This document shows positions 18,417-26,534 of a stretch of 64,000 nucleotides of DNA, piece by piece; the stretch's first letter is position 1; each line of letters starts with the position of its first letter. A program made the position numbers and the translations under genes. The notes under the pieces were generated by a model, which saw only the letters and a program-made list of their open reading frames with translations, made no database searches and was not told where the DNA came from. The stretch comes from Arcobacter aquimarinus (GTDB lineage Bacteria > Campylobacterota > Campylobacteria > Campylobacterales > Arcobacteraceae), in NCBI RefSeq assembly GCF_013177635.1, contig NZ_CP030944.1, forward strand, positions 1 through 64,000, in the 5' to 3' direction.

Positions 18417-18887
18417 ATGCCCTTAGAAATAGAAAGAAAATACCTTGTAGATTTGGAAAAACTTGGAACTTTAGAAAATGGAAATAGAATAAAACAAGGT
18501 TATTTATCAACAAATAAAGATGCAGTTGTACGAGTGAGAGTAAAAAATGATAAAGCATATTTAACTATAAAAGGTTCAAATATTGGAGCAACTAGATTGG
18601 AGTTTGAATATGAAATACCCGTGGATGAAGCAAATGAGATGCTTGATAAACTTTGTCAAAAGCCAGTTATTGATAAAACAAGATATTTGATAGATTATGA
18701 AAATCATACTTTTGAACTTGATATTTTTTATGGTGACAATGATGGTTTAGTTGTTGCAGAAGTTGAACTTTTAGATGAAAATGAAACTATAAAACTTCCT
18801 TCTTGGATAAAAGAAGAAGTTACATCGGATGAAAGATATTACAACTCAAATTTGATGAAAAATCCATATAAAAACTGGAAGAAATAA
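18417..18887 (+). CDS. CYTH-domain protein (triphosphate tunnel metalloenzyme family)
   Basis: The 156-residue protein has the CYTH signature EIERKYLV at residues 4-11 and the alternating charged strands of the tunnel (RVRVKNDKAYLTIKG near 40-55, FELDIFYG, and VAEVELLDENETI near 108-120). Bacterial short CYTH proteins hydrolyse inorganic triphosphate or bind nucleotide triphosphates with Mg2+ or Mn2+. The biological role here is unclear. It is divergent from the cytochrome gene and convergent with hcp. Confidence 0.85.
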   Translation: MPLEIERKYLVDLEKLGTLENGNRIKQGYLSTNKDAVVRVRVKNDKAYLTIKGSNIGATRLEFEYEIPVDEANEMLDKLCQKPVIDKTRYLIDYENHTFELDIFYGDNDGLVVAEVELLDENETIKLPSWIKEEVTSDERYYNSNLMKNPYKNWKK

Positions 18888-18910
18888 AGAGAATATATTC
18901 TCTTTATTTT
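18883..18910. terminator. Bidirectional terminator between the CYTH gene and hcp
   Basis: A 26-bp perfect palindrome (AATAAAGAGAATA and its complement) includes the CYTH stop codon and ends in T residues on both strands just before the hcp stop. Confidence 0.75.
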
Positions 18911-20235
18911 TATGCAATAAGAAGTTTTTTCAAATCATCTTTCGCATTTGTTGTAAGTGTAAGATTGAAGTTTTGAGCTAAAAAGTTGAAAATATCTTCA
19001 TTTACAAATTGTGGAGGTTTTGGTCCAAGATAGATATTTTTTACTCCTAAAGAGAATAAAGCTAAAAGAATAATCACAGCTTTTTGTTCCATCCAAGATA
19101 ATACGATTGATACTGGTAAATCGTTGATTGGAGTTTTAAGAGCATCACTTAAAGCTTTTGCAATCTCAACTGCTCCATAAGAGTCATTACATTGTCCTAA
19201 GTCTAAATATCTTGGAATTCCAGTTCCTTCAATCTCTCCAAAATCAATATCGTTAAATCTGAATTTTCCACAAGATGAAGTCAAAATCACTGTATCTTTT
19301 GGTAAGTTTTGAGTTAACTCTCTATAATATTCTCCTGGTTTCCCTGGAGCATCACAACCTGCAACTACAAAAAATTGTTTGATTTTCCCTTCTTCTATTG
19401 CTTTTAAAATTTGAGGTGCTAGTGTTAGAACAGTTTTATAGTTGTGACCAGTTACAAGTGTAGTATCTTCATTTAAATCAATTCCATTTGCAGGTTCACA
19501 AGCTAAAGTTCTTTCGATTAGTTCTGTAAAATCATAATTTTCAATTGGAGTTGAACCTTCAATACCAACAATTTTATGTGTAAATACTCTATCAATATAA
19601 GAACAATTTTTTTTAGGAGGAACAATACAATTTGTATTTACTACAAATGTTCCTGTAAATTTCTCCATTAGTTTTGCTTGGTCAAACCATGCTTTTCCAA
19701 CGTTTCCTTTTAAGTGTTTGAATTTTCTTAGTTCTGGGTAACCATGAGCTGGTAACATTTCAGAGTGTGTATACACATTTATACCTTTATCTTCTGTAGC
19801 AATTAATAGTTTTTCAAAAAACTCTAAATCATGTCCAGAAACTAAAATAGCTTTTCCTTCAACTTTATTTTGAGGAACTCTAACTGGTGTTGGAATACCA
19901 AATCTATTTGTATGTGCTTCACCTAATAGGTTCATCACTTTAACCCCTGCACTTCCAACTTTCATTAATTGATTTATATGGTCATTAAAATTAAAGTTTA
20001 CATTTGTAAGAGTAAAGTATAAAGTTTCACTCATAACATCATCTATCTCTTTTGTAAGTTCTGGCTTAAAAGTGTTTAGATGTTCTCTGTATGCACTAAG
20101 ACCTTTTAAACCAAAAATCATAATATCTTGAAGACGCGAAAGATTTTCATCTTTTCCACAAGTTCCAACTGTTGCTCCAGTACTTCCACAACCACCTTTT
20201 TGACTCATTTCACATTGATAACAAAACATACTCAT
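18910..20235 (-). CDS. hcp: Hybrid cluster protein (hydroxylamine reductase), short form
   Basis: Hcp reduces hydroxylamine and/or nitric oxide and is a marker of nitrosative stress or nitrate respiration. The 441 residues are shorter than E. coli Hcp (about 550). The N-terminal cubane-cluster cysteines are Cys5, Cys8, Cys16 and Cys26 (CX2CX7CX9C, wider at the end than common patterns). Hybrid-cluster ligands are recognisable in THSEMLPAHG, NTNCIVPP, VAGCDAPGK, SSCGKF, GQCNDSYG and SWMEQKAV. The ribosome binding site is AAGGA. An FNR-type box lies in its promoter. Confidence 0.93.
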   Translation of the reverse strand: MSMFCYQCEMSQKGGCGSTGATVGTCGKDENLSRLQDIMIFGLKGLSAYREHLNTFKPELTKEIDDVMSETLYFTLTNVNFNFNDHINQLMKVGSAGVKVMNLLGEAHTNRFGIPTPVRVPQNKVEGKAILVSGHDLEFFEKLLIATEDKGINVYTHSEMLPAHGYPELRKFKHLKGNVGKAWFDQAKLMEKFTGTFVVNTNCIVPPKKNCSYIDRVFTHKIVGIEGSTPIENYDFTELIERTLACEPANGIDLNEDTTLVTGHNYKTVLTLAPQILKAIEEGKIKQFFVVAGCDAPGKPGEYYRELTQNLPKDTVILTSSCGKFRFNDIDFGEIEGTGIPRYLDLGQCNDSYGAVEIAKALSDALKTPINDLPVSIVLSWMEQKAVIILLALFSLGVKNIYLGPKPPQFVNEDIFNFLAQNFNLTLTTNAKDDLKKLLIA

Positions 20236-20263
20236 ATTTATAATCCTTAAAAATTTTATTGGG

Positions 20264-20305
20264 ATTATATGAAGTTAGAATTTTTGATGCATTGATACAA
20301 ATCAA
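20264..20305 (-). promoter_or_regulatory. hcp promoter with FNR/CRP-family box at about -41.5
   Basis: On the minus strand, TATAAT (20269-20264) gives a start near 20257. The perfect palindrome TTGATACAAATCAA (20292-20305) is centred 41-42 bp upstream of that, the classic class II activator position, and matches the FNR half-site TTGAT/ATCAA. No -35 element is obvious, as expected for an activator-dependent promoter. The start point is estimated. Confidence 0.7.
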
Positions 20306-20382
20306 TAATAAAAAGTGATATATTATATAAACACAAGTAATAAAAATATACAATACGCCCTTAATTTTAAAAGGAAATAGTT

Positions 20383-20640
20383 ATGTCAAAAGAAAGAATA
20401 AAAGATTTTATAGATAAACAATTAGAAAATTTAGATAATTTTTCATATAAATTAGAGGAAGATGAAAATCATATTTATGCAATTTTTTCAGAAATTTTGA
20501 GTAAATATACAAATAAGGAGTTAACTTTTAAACTTCTTGATGATGTTTTATATTTACACTCTATTACTTATGGTTGGAAACCAGTTGAAAAAGGTGTTGC
20601 AAATAAGTATTTTTGGTTAGAGATTTTAAATAAGGCTTAA
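20383..20640 (+). CDS. Conserved hypothetical protein (85 aa), divergent from hcp
   Basis: I do not recognise this small soluble protein. It is 85 residues, with a Glu/Lys-rich helical N-terminal half and an aromatic C-terminal part (LHSITYGWKPVEKGVANKYFWLEIL). AAAGGAAA is upstream of the ATG. It starts 147 bp from hcp in the opposite direction, so the FNR-type box could also influence it. The stop codon overlaps the end of the convergent GltD-like gene inside a terminator hairpin. Confidence 0.6.
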   Translation: MSKERIKDFIDKQLENLDNFSYKLEEDENHIYAIFSEILSKYTNKELTFKLLDDVLYLHSITYGWKPVEKGVANKYFWLEILNKA

Positions 20641-20655
20641 CAAGCCTTATTTTTT
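20629..20655. terminator. Terminator overlapping the stop codons of two convergent genes
   Basis: AATAAGGCTT (20629-20638) pairs with AAGCCTTATT (20642-20651) around AAC, followed on the plus strand by a T run. Both stop codons (plus 20638-20640, minus 20639-20637) sit at the loop. Confidence 0.75.
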
Positions 20656-21860
20656 GGTGGTAAGTTATTTATATATTCTTCTATAGAAATAGCTACTCTT
20701 TTAGAAAATGCTACTGCTTCAACTACAGTTCTAGCACCAGTTACCACATCTCCTGAAGCAAAAACTCCATCTCTTGTAGTAACTCCATTTTCATCACTTT
20801 GTAATAAACCATTTTCTCCAAGGCTAAGACCACTATTATGTCTTACTATTAAATCTCTTGCTGTTTGACTAATAGCTATTAGAATTGTATCAGCCTTTTC
20901 AAATCCTTCAGAAGTGTCATCTTCTTTTGTATTTTCATATTTTATTCCATTTTCAGTAAATTCTATAGGAGATTTATAAAGATTAAATTTTACACCATCA
21001 ATTTTTGCGTGTTCTATTTCAATTCTTTCAGCAGGCATATTTTCTTCACCTTTTCTATACATAATTGAAACATCTCTTGCCCCGTTTCGTATAGCAGTTC
21101 TTGCAACGTCCATAGCTACATTTCCAGCTCCTACAACTACAACTTTTTTACCTAAATCATACGCTTTTGGTGTTTTTAAATAATCAATTGCAAAATGCAC
21201 ATTTCCTAAACTTTCACCTTTTATTCCAAGTTTTTTAGGAGCCCAAACACCAGTTCCTATGAATATTGCATCAAAGCCATCTCTTTGTAAATCATCTATA
21301 GTTATATTTTTCCCAATCATTATATTTTTTCTGATTTTTACACCTAATTTTTTTAGATTTTCTTCTATTTTATCAATGATTGTTTTATCAAGTCTAAAAT
21401 CTGGAATACCATATCTTAAAACTCCACCTATTTGATTATTTCCTTCATACATTGTTACATTGTAACCTTTTATTGCCATCATCATTGCTAAGCTAATTCC
21501 AGCAGGTCCTGAACCAATAATTGCAAGATTTCTTCCATTTTGAACTGGTTTTTCAAACTCTCTATAATTCATATAATAAGTTGAAATGTAGTTTTCGATT
21601 CCTCCTACATTTACAGGAGATAATTTTTTATTTAAAACACAGTGTCCTTCACAATGCTTTTCATGAGGACATACTAAAGAACAAATAATAGATAAAGGAT
21701 TATTATTAAAAACCATTTCTCCAGCTTCTTTGATATTTCCACTTAAAAAAAGTCTTATCATATCTGCTATTGGAGTTCCTACAGGACAACCTTTTTGACA
21801 TTTTGGTTTTTTACAGTCTAGGCAAGTTTGGGCAGAATTTATAATATGTTGCATTTTCAT
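20637..21860 (-). CDS. Glutamate synthase beta-chain-like NAD(P)/FAD oxidoreductase (orphan GltD-like)
   Basis: This 407-residue protein has the GltD layout: an N-terminal double Fe-S cysteine region (CLDCKKPKCQKGCPVGTPI near 14-32 and CSLVCPHEKHCEGHCV near 61-76), an FAD Rossmann motif (LAIIGSGPAGISLAM near 111-125), an NADPH Rossmann motif (VVVVGAGNVAMDVART near 242-257) and a C-terminal GDVVTGARTVVEAVAFSK. The alpha chain GltB is not adjacent. Orphan GltD-like proteins work in NADPH:acceptor transhydrogenase-like roles, so the partner is open. Confidence 0.82.
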   Translation of the reverse strand: MKMQHIINSAQTCLDCKKPKCQKGCPVGTPIADMIRLFLSGNIKEAGEMVFNNNPLSIICSLVCPHEKHCEGHCVLNKKLSPVNVGGIENYISTYYMNYREFEKPVQNGRNLAIIGSGPAGISLAMMMAIKGYNVTMYEGNNQIGGVLRYGIPDFRLDKTIIDKIEENLKKLGVKIRKNIMIGKNITIDDLQRDGFDAIFIGTGVWAPKKLGIKGESLGNVHFAIDYLKTPKAYDLGKKVVVVGAGNVAMDVARTAIRNGARDVSIMYRKGEENMPAERIEIEHAKIDGVKFNLYKSPIEFTENGIKYENTKEDDTSEGFEKADTILIAISQTARDLIVRHNSGLSLGENGLLQSDENGVTTRDGVFASGDVVTGARTVVEAVAFSKRVAISIEEYINNLPPKNKAC

Positions 21861-21996
21861 ACTCTCAAATTTTTTTCTAATTATAACAAATAAATTAAAT
21901 TTAAAAATTAATTTTACTAAATAAGTTTAAATTATATTTAAAAAGGATTTTACATTGTATAATCTTTTATTTAACAAATAGTTAGCTATTTAAGGA

Positions 21997-22002
21997 TATA
22001 AT
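21997..22002 (+). promoter_or_regulatory. Candidate -10 element for the OmpA-family gene
   Basis: TATAAT lies about 28 bp upstream of the ATG at 22031, within an AT-rich divergent region shared with the GltD-like gene. No clear -35 is seen, which is common for this phylum. Confidence 0.45.
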
Positions 22003-22030
22003 ATTATAGATTATGTAAAAAGGTTTATCA

Positions 22031-23041
22031 ATGTCTCTTGCTCGTAAAATACTTTTTTTGCTTGTATTTTTTATTTTTTTAAATATTTATTCTATCTACG
22101 GATTTGATTACAATAGTTATTTTGAGGAAAAAAGCAACACGATTTCTTTTGTAAAAAGTGATGATAATTTTCTTGATAAAATTAAAAATTATTTTAAACA
22201 AGAAGAAGAGAGCAAGTTTCTTGAATTGGTTCTTGAAAAAAAGAGTGGTGTAGTTGTTATGAGTGGAGTATTTCCAAAACAAAATGATGCACATAAAATT
22301 GCAGATTTATTAGATGTAAATAGAGAAGGTGATTATAAATATGAAGAGAATATAATCATAGATGAGCATTTAATTACTGAATTAACTAATTTAATTACTC
22401 CTTTTAAAGATTTTTTTTCTGATGATTCAAAAATTGTTGTTAGTAATAATGAAGTGATATTAAAAGGTGAGTTAAAAGATGCTAATTACAAAGAACTCCT
22501 AAATACTATTATCTCAAGAATGAATATAGATATTAAAAATGAATTAAGTGATGAAATAAAAGCTGAAGAAGTTATTGTTTTAAATAATGAAGAAGAAAAA
22601 GTTGAAGAAAAAATAGAAACACCTGTTGTTGAAGAAGTAGTTGAAAGTAAAGTAGTTGATATTAAATCACAAATTGAAGAATTACAATCAAAAATCAATA
22701 ATATTTTATTAGAGAAAAAAATTACTTTTGAAAGAAGAAGTACAGAACTTACAGCTGATTCAAAATCTGTTGTTGAAGATATTTCAAAAATTTTAAAAGA
22801 ATATCCTACTCTTAATTTTGAGATTGCAGGGCATACAGATTCAAGAGGAAATGATGATTTAAATAAAAAAATCTCTCAAGATAGAGCAAATAGTGTAAAA
22901 AATCTATTAATCTCTTTTGGTATTGATGAAAATAGAATAAAAGCTGTAGGTTATGGAGAGGAGTTCCCTATTGCTAAAGATGACGAGAATGGTTTATCAG
23001 AAACAAATAGAAGAGTAGAATTTAATATTTTAGGAGAATAG
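22031..23041 (+). CDS. OmpA-family cell-envelope protein with BON-like region
   Basis: The 336-residue protein starts with a hydrophobic signal or anchor (about residues 5-25). A BON-like region (about 60-170) contains a VVMSGVFPKQNDAHKI and a VVSNNEVILKGELKDA segment. A Glu/Val-rich linker precedes a C-terminal OmpA peptidoglycan-binding domain (about 225-336) with the signature FEIAGHTDSRGNDDLNKKIS and RAN..V.NLL patterns. The layout recalls BON-OmpA proteins. It likely links the inner membrane or outer membrane to peptidoglycan. The next gene follows after 4 bp. Confidence 0.82.
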   Translation: MSLARKILFLLVFFIFLNIYSIYGFDYNSYFEEKSNTISFVKSDDNFLDKIKNYFKQEEESKFLELVLEKKSGVVVMSGVFPKQNDAHKIADLLDVNREGDYKYEENIIIDEHLITELTNLITPFKDFFSDDSKIVVSNNEVILKGELKDANYKELLNTIISRMNIDIKNELSDEIKAEEVIVLNNEEEKVEEKIETPVVEEVVESKVVDIKSQIEELQSKINNILLEKKITFERRSTELTADSKSVVEDISKILKEYPTLNFEIAGHTDSRGNDDLNKKISQDRANSVKNLLISFGIDENRIKAVGYGEEFPIAKDDENGLSETNRRVEFNILGE

Positions 23042-23045
23042 ATTA

Positions 23046-23531
23046 ATGTTTGAGGTTGCATCACAAATAGTTATAAATTTGCTAATTGCTTGTTTTATAG
23101 GTTTTCTTGCTGGTTATATAGTAGCAAAATCAAGAAGTTCTAAAATTAAAGCAATTAGCAATGAAAAAAGTGAGAATTTTATTGATGACCCAAAAGTAAG
23201 AACATCTATTAATCCTATATTTAAAAAAGGTTTTTCTGTTGATAATAAACCTTTAGTATTAAGTTTCCCTAAATCAACTGGAAAAGATAATCTTAAAAAA
23301 ATAAAAGGAATTAATTCACGAATTGAAGCTGAATTGAACAATTTAGGTATTTATCATTTTGAACAAATAGCAAAATGGTCTAATAAGAATTGTGATTGGA
23401 TTGAGGCTTTTTTAGATATTCCAGGGTCTATAAAAAATAATCAATGGCTTGATCAAGCAAAAATCTTACAAACAGGTAATGAAACAATCTACAGTCAAAA
23501 AGTTGTAGATGGAGAAATCGAAGTAGATTAA
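23046..23531 (+). CDS. Membrane-anchored helix-hairpin-helix (FEN1-like H3TH) domain protein
   Basis: A membrane segment (about residues 8-27, VINLLIACFIGFLAGYIVAK) is followed by a soluble part whose centre (DNLKKIKGINSRIEAELNNLG, about 80-100) is a helix-hairpin-helix like that of the predicted 5' nuclease family, then a GIYHFEQIAKWS motif typical of these proteins. Such domains bind nucleic acid or act as protein-binding modules; nuclease residues are not evident. It is in an operon with the OmpA-family gene, and its stop lies 1 bp from the convergent gene. Confidence 0.7.
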   Translation: MFEVASQIVINLLIACFIGFLAGYIVAKSRSSKIKAISNEKSENFIDDPKVRTSINPIFKKGFSVDNKPLVLSFPKSTGKDNLKKIKGINSRIEAELNNLGIYHFEQIAKWSNKNCDWIEAFLDIPGSIKNNQWLDQAKILQTGNETIYSQKVVDGEIEVD

Positions 23532-23532
23532 T

Positions 23533-24522
23533 CTATTCCGAAATCTTAACCACGTATCTACCTACAGCTTTTCCTGAAAGAAGTTGCTCATAAGCATCTT
23601 TTATCTCATAAAGTGAAATCTCATTGGTCATATTAGTTAAATTATTTACTTTCCATCTACTGGCTAATTTTTCCCAAGCAGTTTGTTTTTTCTCTAATTT
23701 ACACTCAACTGAATCAATCCCTATTAATCTAACACCTCTTAAAATAAATGGAAAAACATTAGTGTTTAATTCATGAGATGAAGTTAATCCGCAACAAGTT
23801 GCTACACCGTCATATTTTATTTGTTTTAAAGCTGCTGCTAGAATATCTCCACCAACTGTATCCACAACTCCTGCATATTTTTCAGCTAATAAAGGTTTTG
23901 TTGATGTTGATAAAAACTCTTCTCTAGAGATAATTTGTGTTGCACCTATTCTTTTTAGGTATTCATATTTTTCACTTTTACCTGATATTGCAATTACGTT
24001 ATAGCCTAATTTACTTAAAATTGAAACAGCAATAGAACCAACTCCTCCTGTTGCACCTGTTACTAGTATATCTCCATTTTCTGGTTTTATATGATTACTA
24101 ATTAGTTCATTTATACTCAAAGCAGCTGTTAAACCAGCTGTTCCAAATGTCATAATCTCTTTTTCTGTAATAGCATCAGGAATTCTAGCAACCCACGATG
24201 CTGGAACTTTTACAAATTGTGCATGTCCACCATCTGTGTTCATTCCTAAATCATAACCTGTAACTAAAACTCTTTCTCCTACTTTAAAAATAGTTGATGT
24301 TGTTTCATATACTGTTCCTGCAACATCAATTCCTGTAATATGTGGAAAATTTTTTGTTACTCCTGGATTTCCTATTGAACTTAGTGCATCTTTATAATTT
24401 AAAGATGAATAAGTTACTTTTATAACTATTTCATCTTTTTCTTGGCATTTTGGAATAGGTAAATCTTTTACTTCTGAAATAAACTCTTTATCTTCAGTTT
24501 TTTCAACTACAAAAGCTTTCAT
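23533..24522 (-). CDS. MDR-family NADPH oxidoreductase, YhdH/YhfP (acryloyl-CoA reductase-like)
   Basis: This medium-chain reductase of about 329 residues has NYKDALSSIGNPGVTKNFPHI and GIDVAGTV motifs of the YhdH/YhfP group and an NADPH-binding ILVTGATGGVGSIAVSIL stretch (about residues 148-165). It has no structural zinc cysteines. YhdH/AcuI enzymes reduce acryloyl-CoA; the substrate here is only inferred. I place the start at the ATG at 24522, which has AAGGAG upstream, rather than the longer in-frame start 63 bp earlier. It is divergent from an HxlR regulator. Confidence 0.87.
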   Translation of the reverse strand: MKAFVVEKTEDKEFISEVKDLPIPKCQEKDEIVIKVTYSSLNYKDALSSIGNPGVTKNFPHITGIDVAGTVYETTSTIFKVGERVLVTGYDLGMNTDGGHAQFVKVPASWVARIPDAITEKEIMTFGTAGLTAALSINELISNHIKPENGDILVTGATGGVGSIAVSILSKLGYNVIAISGKSEKYEYLKRIGATQIISREEFLSTSTKPLLAEKYAGVVDTVGGDILAAALKQIKYDGVATCCGLTSSHELNTNVFPFILRGVRLIGIDSVECKLEKKQTAWEKLASRWKVNNLTNMTNEISLYEIKDAYEQLLSGKAVGRYVVKISE

Positions 24523-24586
24523 AAATTTTCTCCTTAACTCATTTACTTCAACTATAACTTTAGCTAAAATATAACAAAAGAACAAG

Positions 24587-24625
24587 AACTATCTTTTAAG
24601 AAAGGTACAGACTAAAAAGATAGTT
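24587..24625. promoter_or_regulatory. Inverted repeat, candidate HxlR operator
   Basis: AACTATCTTTT (24587-24597) and AAAAGATAGTT (24615-24625) form a perfect 11-bp inverted repeat with a 17-bp spacer, between the divergent regulator and oxidoreductase genes and just upstream of the HxlR ribosome binding site (GGAGG). This is a typical place for HxlR-family control. Confidence 0.5.
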
Positions 24626-24636
24626 TTGGAGGTTAA

Positions 24637-24960
24637 ATGTCTAAAAGTGATTTTGAAAAATGCCCTGTAGAAACGGCAATTGATTTATTGACAGGTAAAT
24701 GGAAAATCTTAATAATTTGGTATTTAAAAGATGAAAAAAAAAGATTTAGTGAGCTTGAAAAGTTATTACCAAAAGCAACACAAAAGATGTTGATTCAAAA
24801 ATTAAGAGAACTAGAAGCAGATGGTTTAGTAAATAGAGAGGTTTATCCTGTTGTTCCACCAAAAGTTGAATATTCTTTAACTGAATACGGAAAGAGTTTA
24901 AAACCTATTTTAAAACAGCTTTATTTATGGGGAGAAACTCATAAAAATAGAGTTAATTAA
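24637..24960 (+). CDS. HxlR-family transcriptional regulator
   Basis: The 107-residue winged-helix protein has the HxlR layout: Cys9 in EKCPVETAIDLLTGKWKILI, then the RFSELEKLLPKATQKMLIQKLRELEADGLV recognition helix region and the VYPVVPPKVEYSLTEYG wing. The conserved Cys9 is the redox or thiol-reactive residue in several HxlR and YodB regulators. The gene is divergent from the YhdH-like reductase, which suggests that it controls that gene in response to an electrophile. It is convergent with tonB and overlaps it by 8 bp. Confidence 0.88.
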   Translation: MSKSDFEKCPVETAIDLLTGKWKILIIWYLKDEKKRFSELEKLLPKATQKMLIQKLRELEADGLVNREVYPVVPPKVEYSLTEYGKSLKPILKQLYLWGETHKNRVN

Positions 24961-25630
24961 TTTTATATTCTAAAGGAAGATTATATTCAATAAACTCTTT
25001 TTTAATATTCTCATCAAAAGGTTTATATTTTTTTGTTTCAATTATTGTATTTATTGCAGCTTCATCTAATCTATTTTTATTACTTGAAGATTCTAATTTT
25101 ATATCAAAAAAAAGTCCAGATTTAGCCACTTTAAAATTAATTATTACTATACCTTGTTCTTTTAGTTTTTTAGAAATATTGGGATAAATTTTATTTTTAC
25201 TTATCTCTTCTCTTAATTTTCTTCCATATTCATCTATGAATTTTTGTTCTTCTAAGTCATCTTTTGGATTTTCTGTTAAATTTATTTGATTATTTTGACT
25301 ACTTTGTTTTTGTTCTTCAATTTTTGATGATTTTTCTTGTTTTTCTTTTATTTTAGGATTGTTTTTTGGTTTTAAATTTTTTGTTTTAGGTATATTTTCT
25401 TGTTTTTTTTCAACTTTTTTTTCTTTAATAGGTTCTATTCTTTTTATTATTTTTTCTGTTTTTTCTATATTTTTTTCAATAGTAATTTTGGATAGATTTA
25501 TTTCTATTAGATTTTTTGTATTTGTTGATTGAGTTTTGTAAATTTGATGGTTTTTATAGTAAAGAAATAAAAATAGATGTAGTAATAATACAAATAGAAA
25601 AGATAGTGAAATTATAAATTTATTCATCAA
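24953..25630 (-). CDS. TonB-like energy-transducing protein
   Basis: The 225-residue protein has an N-terminal membrane anchor (about residues 5-24), a long Lys/Glu/Gln/Pro-rich periplasmic linker (about 45-130) and a C-terminal domain (about 140-225) with the TonB pattern of YPNISKKLKEQGIVIINFKV followed by LDEAAINTIIETKKYKPF. TonB passes proton motive force from ExbBD to outer-membrane receptors. No exbBD genes are in this window, so this may be one of several TonB paralogues. Confidence 0.8.
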   Translation of the reverse strand: MMNKFIISLSFLFVLLLHLFLFLYYKNHQIYKTQSTNTKNLIEINLSKITIEKNIEKTEKIIKRIEPIKEKKVEKKQENIPKTKNLKPKNNPKIKEKQEKSSKIEEQKQSSQNNQINLTENPKDDLEEQKFIDEYGRKLREEISKNKIYPNISKKLKEQGIVIINFKVAKSGLFFDIKLESSSNKNRLDEAAINTIIETKKYKPFDENIKKEFIEYNLPLEYKIN

Positions 25631-25637
25631 TTTATAA

Positions 25638-26534
25638 TTAATTTTTTAATAAATCTCTTAAACTATCTTTTGGATTTTTTCCATTTATTATGTGATAAAC
25701 TTCATTTGCTATTGGAGTATAGATATTGTGTTTTTTTGATAGTTCTTTTATTGCTATAGATGTTTTTACACCCTCTGCAACTTCTCCTAATTCTTTTAAA
25801 ATTTCATCAAGATTTTTATCATTTGCAAGACCTAAACCAACTCTAAAATTTCTACTCATAGTTGAACTAGCTGTTAAAAATAAATCTCCTGCACCACTTA
25901 ATCCTAAAAAAGATGATTCATCTGCTCCAAAATGTTTACCGAATCTTTGCATTTCTACTAAACCTCTTGCAATTAGTGAAGCTTGAGCATTTTTCCCAAG
26001 ATTTAATCCTTCACAAATTCCACTAGCAATTGCAAGTACATTTTTATAAGCTCCTGCAACTTCAGCACCTATTACATCAGAACTATAGTAGGTTTTTATA
26101 AAATCTGGAAAACAAACTTCAAACTCTACATAAAGTTTTTTTGAAATACTATTTATCACTAAAGCACATGGAAGACCTTTGATAACTTCAGCTGCAAATG
26201 ATGGTCCAGAGATAAAACCTATATTTTCATCTGGCACAAAATCAGCATAAATTTCATTTAAAAATTGTCCACTTGATGCTTCAATTCCTTTTGAAGCTAC
26301 AAGTATTTTTTGCCCTTTAAATACGAAGTTTTCTTTTAGCCAACTTCTTATTTCTTGAGCAGGAATTGCTATTACTAAATAGTCACAATCTAAAGCAGTT
26401 TGTAAATCAACAAAATTTTTAATATCTCTTTTTGTTCTTGATGTTATTAAACATTTTTGTCTTTGGCTTAGTGCAAAATGAAGAGATAATCCCCATTTTC
26501 CTGCACCAATCACTGCAATAGATTTTTCCTTCAT
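25638..26534 (-). CDS. gpsA: Glycerol-3-phosphate dehydrogenase [NAD(P)+]
   Basis: GpsA makes sn-glycerol-3-phosphate from dihydroxyacetone phosphate for phospholipid synthesis. At 298 residues it is slightly short for the family (about 330). The nucleotide-binding loop is AVIGAGKWGLSLHF near residues 7-20, the SGPSFAAEVIKG motif lies mid-protein and the catalytic Lys is in GAYKNVLAIASG. GLSGAGDLFLTASSTMSRNF is also diagnostic. The start overlaps the gatB stop by one base, so the two are translationally coupled. Confidence 0.93.
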   Translation of the reverse strand: MKEKSIAVIGAGKWGLSLHFALSQRQKCLITSRTKRDIKNFVDLQTALDCDYLVIAIPAQEIRSWLKENFVFKGQKILVASKGIEASSGQFLNEIYADFVPDENIGFISGPSFAAEVIKGLPCALVINSISKKLYVEFEVCFPDFIKTYYSSDVIGAEVAGAYKNVLAIASGICEGLNLGKNAQASLIARGLVEMQRFGKHFGADESSFLGLSGAGDLFLTASSTMSRNFRVGLGLANDKNLDEILKELGEVAEGVKTSIAIKELSKKHNIYTPIANEVYHIINGKNPKDSLRDLLKN

